From Streptomyces katrae (GTDB lineage: Bacteria; Actinomycetota; Actinomycetes; Streptomycetales; Streptomycetaceae), in assembly GCF_002028425.1 (NCBI RefSeq), contig NZ_CP020042.1, positions 7,167,560 through 7,231,559 of the forward strand: a DNA stretch of 64,000 nt, given 5' to 3'. Positions 7,729-15,250 of this stretch are shown in pieces; positions within the stretch are counted from its first letter, which is position 1; the number at the start of each line of letters is the position of its first letter. The notes beneath the pieces were generated by a model. That model was not told where the DNA came from and did no database searches. It saw nothing but the letters and a program-made list of their open reading frames with translations. A program made the position numbers and the translations under genes.

Positions 7729-9360
7729 ATGAACGACGCCAACCCCGCCCCCGCCCAGCCCGACGCGGCCGACCCGTTGCACCTGAGCGAGCTCTTCAAG
7801 GGCGGAGGTGAACCCTGGCTCCCGCTGCTGAAGCCCGTCATCGAGGCGCAGCCGGACGCCGCCCGGTTCATCGGCCAGGGCCGCAGCCCGGAGGTCGTCC
7901 CGGTCCGCGAGCTGACCTTCCAGGCCCTCAAGCCCCACCCGCCGCACAAGTGGAAGGTCGTCGTCTTCGGCCAGAACCCCTATCCGCGGCCGGAGAGCGC
8001 CACCGGCATCGCCATGTTCGACAACACCTTCAACGACTGGAAGGACAGCCAGTTCGGCCGGGTCGTCAGCATCCGCTGCATCATCAAGGCCGCCGCGATG
8101 TGGAAGTACGGCATCGCGAAGAAGACCCCGATCGCCGACGTCCGCGCCCTGCTGAAGGAGCGGGACACGGTCCAGCCGCCGGAGTGGTTCCAGGCGATGC
8201 TCACCCAGGGCGTCCTCCTGCTGAACGCCGCGCTCACCGCCAGCGCCGACGGCGCGATGGGTGCCGACCGGCACACCGCGTTCTGGAGGCCCGTCGCCGA
8301 ACGGATCGTCGAGGAGATCCTCCAGGCCAAGCAGGACGCCGACGAGGAGGACCGCAGCGTGGTCTTCGCCTGGTGGGGGGCGCACGCCCGCAGCCTGAAG
8401 AAGGTGGTCCTGCGCCTGCAGAAGAAGTACCCGGACGTCGAGGTCCGGCACATCGACCACGCCAACCCCGCCGCCCAGGGCGACATCTTCTGCGAGGGCG
8501 ACCACTTCGCCACGGTGAACGACGCCCTCGCGTCCCTGGGCGCCGAGCCGGTCGACTGGCTGCCGAGCACCGGCTGGAACCAGAGCCCCGAAGGCGCCCC
8601 GCCCGGCGGCGCGGACGGCGAGGTCGCGGCGCGCATGGGGGCCTTCATTGCCTCGACCATGGAACTGCACCAGCTGTACCTGGAGCGGCTCACCAGCGTC
8701 AAGGACGAGGGCCTGGTCCTCCCGGCGATCACCGGCGTGTTCGACACCCCGCCGACGGACTTCCGGGACGCGCTCGCACCGGTGGCCGAGGTGCTGCCCG
8801 GCCTGGGCCGGCACATCGACCGGTCCCACGAGTTCGGCAAGCGGCGAGCGGACGAGGCCGCCGGCGCCGGCCGGCCGTCCGCCGACGCGATCGCCGCGCT
8901 CTACCTCTACACCTGCGAGTCCGCCTTCTACCGTGAGATCAACGCCGTCCTCCGCTCCCCGGACCGGACCGCACTCGTGCCGTACCTCCCCTACCTGCGG
9001 CTGCTGTTCTCCGCCGTCTCGCAACTGCCCGCCCACACCCGGCCGCTGTGGCGCGGCGTATCGCTGGACCTGCGCGCCCAGTACCCGGTCGGGGGGACGG
9101 TGACCTGGTGGGGCGTCTCCTCGTGCACCTCGGAGCTGAGCGTGGCCCGTTCTTTCCTCGGCAGCCGCGGCAAGCGGACGCTCTTCGAGGTGACCCCCGC
9201 CCGCGCGGTGGGCATCCGCAGCTTCTCGGCCTTCACCGGCGAGGAGGAGTACATCCTCGCCCCGGGGACCCAGCTCAAGGTGACGGACGTGAAGACCGAG
9301 CGCGGCGGCCTGTGCACGGTCAGACTGACCGAGGCGGAGGCCGGCCCCCTCGTCTCCTGA
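7729..9360 (+). CDS. Uracil-DNA-glycosylase-like / ADP-ribosyltransferase fusion protein
   Basis: A 543-residue two-domain protein. Residues about 70-270 resemble family 1 uracil-DNA glycosylase: GQNPYPRPESATGIAMF (81-97) fits the GQDPYHGPGQAHGL motif, VVFAWWGAHARSLK (211-224) the central strand, and HANPAAQGDIFCEGDHF (244-260) the HPSP loop. The catalytic Asp is Asn (N83) and the following His is Pro (P86), so glycosylase activity may be weak, altered or lost. Residues about 385-540 form an R-S-E type mono-ADP-ribosyltransferase: R442 (LWRGV), SSCTS at 464-468, and the ExE motif E505-E507 (GEEEYILAPGT), all intact. Follows the macro-domain gene. Interpretation: a DNA-targeting domain delivering an NAD-consuming ADP-ribosyltransferase. 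Confidence 0.87.
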   Translation: MNDANPAPAQPDAADPLHLSELFKGGGEPWLPLLKPVIEAQPDAARFIGQGRSPEVVPVRELTFQALKPHPPHKWKVVVFGQNPYPRPESATGIAMFDNTFNDWKDSQFGRVVSIRCIIKAAAMWKYGIAKKTPIADVRALLKERDTVQPPEWFQAMLTQGVLLLNAALTASADGAMGADRHTAFWRPVAERIVEEILQAKQDADEEDRSVVFAWWGAHARSLKKVVLRLQKKYPDVEVRHIDHANPAAQGDIFCEGDHFATVNDALASLGAEPVDWLPSTGWNQSPEGAPPGGADGEVAARMGAFIASTMELHQLYLERLTSVKDEGLVLPAITGVFDTPPTDFRDALAPVAEVLPGLGRHIDRSHEFGKRRADEAAGAGRPSADAIAALYLYTCESAFYREINAVLRSPDRTALVPYLPYLRLLFSAVSQLPAHTRPLWRGVSLDLRAQYPVGGTVTWWGVSSCTSELSVARSFLGSRGKRTLFEVTPARAVGIRSFSAFTGEEEYILAPGTQLKVTDVKTERGGLCTVRLTEAEAGPLVS

Positions 9361-9394
9361 CCTCCCGGACTCCCCTCCGACGCGTACAGCACCC

Positions 9395-9423
9395 TTGACA
9401 GATGGTCTGGACCAAATCACCGT
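9395..9423 (+). promoter_or_regulatory. Chitinase promoter with DasR-like operator
   Basis: A consensus -35 box TTGACA (9395-9400) is followed by TGGTCTGGACCA (9403-9414), one base from the dre core TGGTCTAGACCA bound by DasR, which controls chitinase and GlcNAc genes in Streptomyces. The -10 would lie near 9418-9423 and is weak. A site inside the spacer fits repression lifted by glucosamine-6-phosphate. Confidence 0.68.
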
Positions 9424-9564
9424 GGAGCGCGTCACACCGCGGCCGCCCCTGGGGCTCCCGTCCCCGCGGGCGGCCGCGCCCACGGCAGCACTTCCCTCCC
9501 GGTCACTCCGGCCTGTCCGCCTGCCCGCCCGCCCGGGCGCGGCCGGCGCGAAGGGAGCACACCC

Positions 9565-10635
9565 ATGGCCCGTCGGACCATCCGCCTCGTGGGACTCGGA
9601 CTCGCGCTCGCCGCGACCGTGCTGAGCCCGTTGTCCGCCGCGGCGGCCACCCCGCCGCCCCCCGGCCCGCGTGCGCCCGACACCTGCGCCCTGCGGCCGA
9701 AGCCCTCCGGCAAGGTCCTCCAGGGGTACTGGGAGAACTGGGACGGCGCCGCCAACGGAGTCCACCCGCCCCTCGGCTGGATCCCCCTCACCGACAGCCG
9801 CATCCGCGGCCACGGCTACAACGTGGTCAACGCGGCCTTCCCGGTGATCCGCTCGGACGGCACCGTGCTGTGGGAGGACGGGATGGACAGCACGGTGAAG
9901 GTGCCCACCCCCGCGGAGATGTGCCAGGCCAAACAGGACGGACTCACCGTGCTGATGTCCATCGGCGGCGCCGCGGCCGGCATCGACCTCGGCTCCGCCG
10001 CCGTCGCCGACCGCTTCGTGGAGACCATCGTCCCCCTCCTCAAGAAGTACAACTTCGACGGGATCGACATCGACATCGAGACCGGTCTCGTCGGCTCGGG
10101 GAGCATCACGCAGCTCTCCCCGTCCCAGTCCAACCTGATCCGCATCATCGACGGCGTACTCGCCCGGATGCCGGACGGCTTCGGTCTCACGATGGCCCCC
10201 GAGACCGCCTACGTCACCGGCGGCAGCGTGGCGTACGGCTCGATCTGGGGCGCGTACCTGCCCATCGTCAAGAAGTACGCGGACAACGGCCGCCTGTGGT
10301 GGCTGAACATGCAGTACTACAACGGCAGCATGTACGGCTGCAACGCGGACTCCTATGCGGCGGGCACCGTCAGGGGCTTCACGGCGCAGACGGACTGCCT
10401 CGACCGCGGGCTGGTCGTCCAGAACACCACCGTCAAGGTCCCCTACGACAAGCAGGTCCCCGGCCTCCCGGCCCAACCGGGCGCCGGCGACGGCTACATG
10501 ACCCCCGCTCTCGTCGCCCAGGCGTGGAACTCCTACGGCGGCCGGCTCAAGGGCCTGATGACCTGGTCCCTCAACTGGGACGGCTCCCGCAACTGGACGT
10601 TCGGCGACAACGCCAGGACCCTCCAGGGCCGCTGA
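9565..10635 (+). CDS. Secreted GH18 chitinase
   Basis: A 356-residue exported glycoside hydrolase of family 18 that should hydrolyse chitin. A signal peptide spans residues 1-28. The catalytic motif is FDGIDIDIE at 164-172, with proton donor E172; the second conserved segment is SIGG at 132-135. No carbohydrate-binding module is attached: it is essentially a single catalytic domain. ATG 9565 is preceded by GAAGGGAG. The DasR-like site upstream indicates induction by chitin or GlcNAc metabolism. Faces a convergent gene across a strong bidirectional hairpin. Confidence 0.93.
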   Translation: MARRTIRLVGLGLALAATVLSPLSAAAATPPPPGPRAPDTCALRPKPSGKVLQGYWENWDGAANGVHPPLGWIPLTDSRIRGHGYNVVNAAFPVIRSDGTVLWEDGMDSTVKVPTPAEMCQAKQDGLTVLMSIGGAAAGIDLGSAAVADRFVETIVPLLKKYNFDGIDIDIETGLVGSGSITQLSPSQSNLIRIIDGVLARMPDGFGLTMAPETAYVTGGSVAYGSIWGAYLPIVKKYADNGRLWWLNMQYYNGSMYGCNADSYAAGTVRGFTAQTDCLDRGLVVQNTTVKVPYDKQVPGLPAQPGAGDGYMTPALVAQAWNSYGGRLKGLMTWSLNWDGSRNWTFGDNARTLQGR

Positions 10636-10653
10636 CACCACGGCCGCGGAGCC

Positions 10654-10688
10654 GTGGCGTGGCGGCCGCAGCCCGGCCGCCACGCCAC
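10654..10688. terminator. Bidirectional terminator hairpin
   Basis: GTGGCGTGGCGGCC and GGCCGCCACGCCAC form a perfect 14-bp stem with a 7-base loop, centred between the convergent chitinase and pyrophosphokinase genes. Confidence 0.8.
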
Positions 10689-10698
10689 GACCGGAGCG

Positions 10699-11472
10699 TC
10701 ACGCCGGGGCGGGCAGCGGTACGGGCAGCGGGGCGGGCAGCCGGGCGGGCGCAGTCAGCCGGTCGGCGCCCGCCGGTACGGGCACCGCGGCGAACTCGGC
10801 GTCCTGCCGAGCCTGGAGCTCCTTCTTCCGGGCCGGGGAAGTCGAGGGCAGCCGCTGCTCCTCGTACAGCACGTGGGTGACTTCCTGGGCGTGCTTGCTG
10901 GCGGGGGTGTGGAACTGGACCTCGAACAGCTGCCCGGAGCGGGGCGCGCGCCAGCCGGTGTTCAGGCCCTTGTAACCGCTGTTGCGGCCCCAGGTGTTGG
11001 ACCACTTGGTGGAGTCGTTGCCCCAGGCGGAAAGGAGCGCCGACGCGGTGGACACCCCGTCGCTGTAGGAGCCGTCCGGCCACTGGAGGGTGTACCTGAC
11101 GGCGTCGCCCAGCCCCGCCAGGACCGCCCCGACCGGCTGCCCGGGATGTTCCCGCAGGGAGGTGGCGACCTTCCGCTTGAGCGAGTCGGGGGACTTGAGG
11201 CGGTTCTCGTAACCGATCAGCTCGGCGCCCGAGACGAGGGCGGCGGCGCGCACGTCCGTGCTGATCGACCGTTCGGCCTGCTTCGCCCGGTCCACGTAGG
11301 CGTTGACCTCGGCGTTGTCCGCGCTGCTCAGCGTGAGCCCGCCCTCCCCCTTCCAGCCCTCGTCGGCGGGGCCGGCGGCCACCGCCGTTCCGGCGCCGAG
11401 GGCCAGCGCACCGCTGAGCGCCGTCGCGATCAGGATCCGGCCGAAGACGGGTGCTGCCGTACTGCTCGTCAT
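10699..11472 (-). CDS. Secreted RelA/SpoT-like nucleotide pyrophosphokinase
   Basis: A 257-residue exported protein with a RelA/SpoT-type synthetase domain, like the extracellular ATP nucleotide 3'-pyrophosphokinase known from Streptomyces morookaensis. It should move pyrophosphate from ATP to the 3' position of a nucleotide outside the cell. Signal peptide at 1-33; GDAVRYTLQ (122-130) resembles the D-x-x-G-x-R strand of Rel synthetases, GYKGLN (166-171) the GY-x-S-x-H segment, and FEVQFHT (183-189) the E(I/V)Q(I/V)RT motif, followed by H200. The ATG at 11472 has GAAGG eight bases upstream; a GTG at 11487 in the same frame is less likely. Proline- and alanine-rich C-terminal tail. Why such an enzyme is secreted is unresolved. 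Confidence 0.78.
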   Translation of the reverse strand: MTSSTAAPVFGRILIATALSGALALGAGTAVAAGPADEGWKGEGGLTLSSADNAEVNAYVDRAKQAERSISTDVRAAALVSGAELIGYENRLKSPDSLKRKVATSLREHPGQPVGAVLAGLGDAVRYTLQWPDGSYSDGVSTASALLSAWGNDSTKWSNTWGRNSGYKGLNTGWRAPRSGQLFEVQFHTPASKHAQEVTHVLYEEQRLPSTSPARKKELQARQDAEFAAVPVPAGADRLTAPARLPAPLPVPLPAPA

Positions 11473-11633
11473 GGACTGTGCCTTCACACTCGTGGGTTTG
11501 ACCTGGTGCTCGGCACAACCGGGCGGGCTCCGGCGGGGTTACGGATCATCATCCGGCCGCCTCGGTCCCGCGCCGGCCCGTCGGTGCGGGATCATGAGGG
11601 CGTCGAACGCCGGCCGGACCTGGAGGGGACGCC

Positions 11634-12350
11634 TTGACGGAGGTGGAGCACACGACGCAGACCGCGACCGTCGCGGGGCTGCTCGCGGCGGCTGCCGAGG
11701 GGCAGGGCGGGGCGTTGTGGCGACTGCGGGGGGCCGAGCGGCAGCTCGACGCCAATCTCGTGCGCCATCTGCCCGGGACCGGGGGAGCGCCCTCCACCGA
11801 GGGATCCGTCGACGTCATGATGGTCGTCGTCTCGGGTACGGGCGTCCTGACCCTGGACGGCGAGCAGTCCCATCTCTCCCCGGGATTCATGGCGTTGCTG
11901 CCGCGCGGTGCCGTCCGGGCGCTGCTGGCCGGCCCCCAGGGGCTGGTCGTGCTGACCGTCCACCGCAGGCGCCGGGGGATGAGCATCGCGCCGGCCGCCC
12001 CCGCCACGCCGCCCCGGACCTGCGCCCTGCATCTCGTCTGCGCCCACTGCCACCGGCACGCGATCGAGGTCGACGCCCGCTACTGCTCCGGCTGCGGCAC
12101 CCCGCTGGCGGCCCGGCCGGCGGGCGGCGGCCGACCCCGGTCAGCCGGGGCCGTCGACCGGCACGCCCAGCCGGCCCGCCACCGTGGTGAGGGCCGCACC
12201 GAGCGGCAGGGCGACCCGGGTGACGGCCTGCCGGTCGCCCCGGGTCCGGTCCCGGTTGACGATCACCACGGGCTTCCCGGCCTCAGACGCCTGCCGGACG
12301 AAGCGGAGCCCCGACATCACCGTCAGCGAGGAGCCCAGGACCAGCAGTGA
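11634..12350 (+). CDS. Cupin-domain protein with C-terminal zinc ribbon
   Basis: A 238-residue protein with TTG start behind GGAGGGGAC. Residues about 30-110 look like a small double-stranded beta-helix (cupin) domain, in the style of AraC-type ligand-binding domains. A zinc ribbon follows: C136-x2-C139 and C151-x2-C154 (CAHCHR, CSGCGTPL). After residue 160 the frame runs another 78 codons antisense over the end of the convergent sirtuin gene, with no recognisable domain, so the last third may be fortuitous extension. Function unknown; metal-dependent sensing is a guess. Confidence 0.7.
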   Translation: MTEVEHTTQTATVAGLLAAAAEGQGGALWRLRGAERQLDANLVRHLPGTGGAPSTEGSVDVMMVVVSGTGVLTLDGEQSHLSPGFMALLPRGAVRALLAGPQGLVVLTVHRRRRGMSIAPAAPATPPRTCALHLVCAHCHRHAIEVDARYCSGCGTPLAARPAGGGRPRSAGAVDRHAQPARHRGEGRTERQGDPGDGLPVAPGPVPVDDHHGLPGLRRLPDEAEPRHHRQRGAQDQQ

Positions 12351-13028
12351 GGCCGCCTCCCGGACCAGCGAGCGGCAGTGCTCGACGCGGCGCGGCGGGA
12401 CGGATTCGCCGAAGAACACCACGTCGGGCTTGAGGACGCCGCCGCAGGCCGCGCACGGCACCACGCGGAAGTCCCCGACCTGCTCGCGGGTGAGGTCCGC
12501 GTCACCGTCCGGATTGAGGCCGGCGGCCACGGGCGCGAAACCGGCGTTGGCCTCCTCCAGCCGCCGCGCCAGCTCGCGGCGCGGGCTGAGGGCGCCGCAG
12601 GAGAGGCAGACGACCCGCTCCAGGCTCCCGTGGAGCTCGACCACGTCCTCGCTGCCGGCGGCCTGGTGCAGACCGTCGACGTTCTGGGTGATCACGCCCG
12701 AGAGCAGGCCGTGGCGGGCGAACGCGGCGACGGCCCGGTGGCCGGCGTTGGGCCGGGCCCGGCCGAAGGTGCGCCAGCCGAGGTGGCCGCGCGCCCAGTA
12801 CCGCTGCCGGGCCCCGGCGTCGGCGGTGAACTCCTGGTACGTCATCGGCGTGTGCCGGCTCAGGCTCCCGCCCTCGCCACGGTAGTCGGGGATGCCCGAT
12901 TCCGTGGAGATCCCCGCCCCGCTGAGCACCAGCACACCGCCGGCGCGCAGGGCGTCCGTGACCGGCCGAAGGTCCGTGGTGCCCGGAGGCAGGTCCTCCG
13001 CGGGGGTCCAGTCCAGGGTGGGGCGCAT
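12141..13028 (-). CDS. NAD-dependent protein deacylase, SIR2 family
   Basis: A 295-residue sirtuin that removes acyl groups from lysines using NAD, giving nicotinamide and O-acetyl-ADP-ribose. Visible: NAD-binding GAGIS (37-41) and QNVDGLH (115-121), catalytic H133 (ELHGS), and a four-cysteine zinc site C141, C144, C192, C195. The start ATG 13028 has GGAGG seven bases upstream; an ATG six bases earlier (13034) lies too close to it. Convergently overlaps the cupin gene by 210 bases. Stand-alone; its targets are unknown. Confidence 0.93.
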   Translation of the reverse strand: MRPTLDWTPAEDLPPGTTDLRPVTDALRAGGVLVLSGAGISTESGIPDYRGEGGSLSRHTPMTYQEFTADAGARQRYWARGHLGWRTFGRARPNAGHRAVAAFARHGLLSGVITQNVDGLHQAAGSEDVVELHGSLERVVCLSCGALSPRRELARRLEEANAGFAPVAAGLNPDGDADLTREQVGDFRVVPCAACGGVLKPDVVFFGESVPPRRVEHCRSLVREAASLLVLGSSLTVMSGLRFVRQASEAGKPVVIVNRDRTRGDRQAVTRVALPLGAALTTVAGRLGVPVDGPG

Positions 13029-13063
13029 GCGCATGCCTCCAGGGTACGGACCCCGCGCACGGG

Positions 13064-13099
13064 CACGGCGTGCCAGGCCGGTTCGCCTGGCACGCCGTG
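13064..13099 (-). terminator. Terminator of the lamin-tail-domain gene
   Basis: CACGGCGTGCCAGGC and GCCTGGCACGCCGTG form a perfect 15-bp stem with a 6-base loop, located between the minus-strand stop at 13154 and the sirtuin start. Confidence 0.75.
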
Positions 13100-13153
13100 G
13101 TTCCTCCGGGGGTGCGGCCCGTGCCGGGTGGGCCGGGCCGCCGCTGGAGCGGA

Positions 13154-13627
13154 TCAGGCGTGGTGGTGGTGTCCGCGCCGGCCCCAGGACTCGGTGTCGA
13201 CCACCTTGCCGCGGGCGTCGCGCAGGGTGGCGGTGTCGCGCTCGTCCCAGATCTGCCGGCGGCGGTTCTGGTAGACGTCGCGGTGGGTGTCGCGGCCGTT
13301 GCCGGTGTGGACCTTGACGCTGGAGCGGCCGTCCAGGCGGAGGCTGTTGAAGCGGTAGCGGTTGCCCTGCTTGTCGGTCAGCGTGTAGCCGCGCAGGTTG
13401 ACGCTGCTGCGTCCGGTGTTCTTGACCTCGACCCACTCGCCGTTGAGGGCGCGGTTGCCCTGTCCGCGGCCCGCGTTCTCGACGTCGCCGATGACGATGG
13501 AGGAGTGCGCGCCGTGGCGGTCGTGCCGGTGGTCGTCGGCGGCGGCCGGTACCGCCGCGGCGCCGATCAGGGCGCCGACGGCCAGGAGGGCGGCGACGGT
13601 GCGGCGGGTGGCGTAAGAAGCGGACAT
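13154..13627 (-). CDS. Secreted lamin-tail-domain (LTD) protein
   Basis: A 157-residue exported protein. A signal peptide (about residues 1-30, ending AAVPAAADD) precedes a lamin-tail-type beta-sandwich: GEWVEVKNTGRSSVNL and LRGYTLTDKQGN are the typical strands, followed by a region with VHTGNGRD and a C-terminal HHHH. LTD domains occur in extracellular nucleases and surface proteins; here the domain stands alone, so it may bind DNA or wall polymer. ATG preceded by GAGGAGCCACC. Confidence 0.82.
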   Translation of the reverse strand: MSASYATRRTVAALLAVGALIGAAAVPAAADDHRHDRHGAHSSIVIGDVENAGRGQGNRALNGEWVEVKNTGRSSVNLRGYTLTDKQGNRYRFNSLRLDGRSSVKVHTGNGRDTHRDVYQNRRRQIWDERDTATLRDARGKVVDTESWGRRGHHHHA

Positions 13628-13943
13628 GCAGGTGGCTCCTCAAAGGTCGGCACGGCCCGGCCCGGTACAGGCCGGGCGGGCTCCGAACTGTTCCCGGCGT
13701 GCGGCCGGGCAGGGCATACTCTGACGTTCCATCACCCCCGAAACTGGTAAGGACATTGCATATTGCCTAATCTAGACATTTCCATGACCCTCCCTTGTGG
13801 GGGGCGTGCGCGATGGTGTCGACCGGGGGACGGATAGGGTCGAGGGGGGCCGTACGCCGCCACGGTGGTGGCCGTCGCCCGATGACACCGGGGCCTGGCG
13901 CCCACCCCCTGACCTGGAGCCGAAACGCGATGTACGGTCCGCT
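13628..13943. other. Divergent intergenic region with an AT-rich island
   Basis: No gene seen. Bases 13741-13790 are strikingly AT-rich for this genome and contain a -10-like TAATCT (13768-13773), suggesting a promoter, probably for the plus-strand ATPase gene. An open frame extends upstream of 13944 as far as GTG 13797, but has no ribosome-binding site. Confidence 0.5.
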
Positions 13944-14618
13944 GTGTCCGAAGCCGGCCCTGACGTGAAGAACGCGAACTCCGCCGTGGATCCCGGCCGC
14001 CGAGCCGTCCGCCCGATCGCCCCGCGAGGCGTCGTCGACCTGCGCGGCCGTACCGATACGGGCATATGCCTGTCCTACCCGCGGGACGCGGTCGTCGTCA
14101 TAGCCGGCCTCCCCGGCAGCGGGAAGAGCACCCTGCTGCGCGCGTGGGCCGGTCACGGAACCGTCCTGGATCCGCGCGCCACCCGCGCCGCCTGCGAGGC
14201 GCTCGCGCCGGCCTGGCTCCCCTACGGCGCCTACCGGCCCCTGGCGCGGCTGCACCACATGCGCCGCATACGCAGGGCGATGCGGGGCTCCGGCCCGCTG
14301 CTCCTGCACGACTGCGGCACCCGGACCTGGCTGCGCCGATGGCTCGCCCACAGCGCCGGCCGGGCGGGGCGCCAGGCGCACATGGTCCTCCTCGACGTCG
14401 GGACCCGGGAGGCCCTTTCGGGCCAGCGCGCCCGCCGGCGCCTGGCCCCGCCCCGCGTCTTCGCCACCCATGAACGGGGCTTGGCGACCCTGCTGTCAGG
14501 AATCGAGGGCGGCGGCCCGGCGGGAGCCGCGGGATTCGCCTCCGTGGTCCTCCTCGACCGCCGGCTGCGCGACACCTCACCCCGTGCCCGGTTCGCGGGA
14601 GCGCCCGGGCGCCAGTAG
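13944..14618 (+). CDS. P-loop ATP-binding protein (AAA/kinase-like)
   Basis: About 224 residues with a clear Walker A motif, GLPGSGKST (residues 55-63), after a hydrophobic strand (AVVVIA). The rest is arginine-rich with helical character and LLLHDCG as a possible Walker B strand. It resembles small zeta-toxin/kinase-like P-loop proteins common in actinomycetes, but the substrate is unknown. The start is uncertain: GTG 13944, GTG 13965 and GTG 13797 are all in frame and none has a good ribosome-binding site; I chose 13944 because it is nearest the AT-rich promoter region while keeping the conserved part intact. Confidence 0.68.
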   Translation: MSEAGPDVKNANSAVDPGRRAVRPIAPRGVVDLRGRTDTGICLSYPRDAVVVIAGLPGSGKSTLLRAWAGHGTVLDPRATRAACEALAPAWLPYGAYRPLARLHHMRRIRRAMRGSGPLLLHDCGTRTWLRRWLAHSAGRAGRQAHMVLLDVGTREALSGQRARRRLAPPRVFATHERGLATLLSGIEGGGPAGAAGFASVVLLDRRLRDTSPRARFAGAPGRQ

Positions 14619-14690
14619 GGGCGAAACCACCCCGATTCCCGCACTACGAATGGGCGGATTCTTTGATTCTGCAGGCCGAGGATGACCCCC

Positions 14691-15152
14691 ATGACCGAGG
14701 AACCCACACCCCACGCGACGGCCGGCCCCGAAGGGACCGGCCGGCAGCACGGGGCGCTGCACCACGTCGAGATCTGGGTGCCCGACCTGGAGCGGGCCGC
14801 AGCCTCCTTCGGGTGGCTGCTGGAAGCCCTGGGGTACACGCCCTTCCAGAGCTGGAGCAACGGCCGCAGCTGGCGGCTCGGCGCGGCCTACCTGGTCTTC
14901 GAACAGTCCCCCGCCCTCACCGCCGGCCGGCACGAGCGATGCCGGCCGGGGCTCAACCATCTGGCGTTCCACGTCCAGGACCACCACGCCGTGGAGGAAC
15001 TGGCCCGCCGGGCCTCGCGGCACGGATGGACCCTCATGTTCCCCGACCGCCACCCGCACGCCGGCGGCGAACGGACCTACGCCGCCTACCTGGAGAACGC
15101 CGACGGCTTCGAGGTGGAACTCGTCGCCATCACGGCCCCCGGACCCGGCTGA
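14691..15152 (+). CDS. VOC-family (glyoxalase/bleomycin-resistance-like) protein
   Basis: A 153-residue vicinal-oxygen-chelate protein: LHHVEIWVPDLERAA at the N-terminus and LNHLAFHVQD in the second half are the paired beta-alpha-beta modules, with metal-ligand-like H and E residues (HHVEI, FEVELVAI). Could be an isomerase, dioxygenase or drug-binding protein. ATG 14691 has GAGG nine bases upstream; the in-frame ATG at 14682 directly abuts GAGG and is unlikely to be used. Confidence 0.85.
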   Translation: MTEEPTPHATAGPEGTGRQHGALHHVEIWVPDLERAAASFGWLLEALGYTPFQSWSNGRSWRLGAAYLVFEQSPALTAGRHERCRPGLNHLAFHVQDHHAVEELARRASRHGWTLMFPDRHPHAGGERTYAAYLENADGFEVELVAITAPGPG

Positions 15153-15250
15153 CGGCCGCCGACGGGCACGGGGCGATGCGTGCGGGGCCGTGACACGGTC
15201 CGCCCCGCACCCCACACTTGACCTGAACCAGGCGGTCGGGGGAGGCGCTG

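Noticed and set aside
7729-9360. UDG-ART protein as a DarT homologue
   Set aside because: DarT has its own motif set; here the R-S-ExE pattern is of the arginine-type ART family. The likeness to DarTG is in architecture only.
7567-10683. 1,038-codon open frame on the minus strand
   Set aside because: Antisense shadow of the UDG-ART and chitinase genes; composition is His/Gly/Arg/Val-rich with no domains and no start signal.
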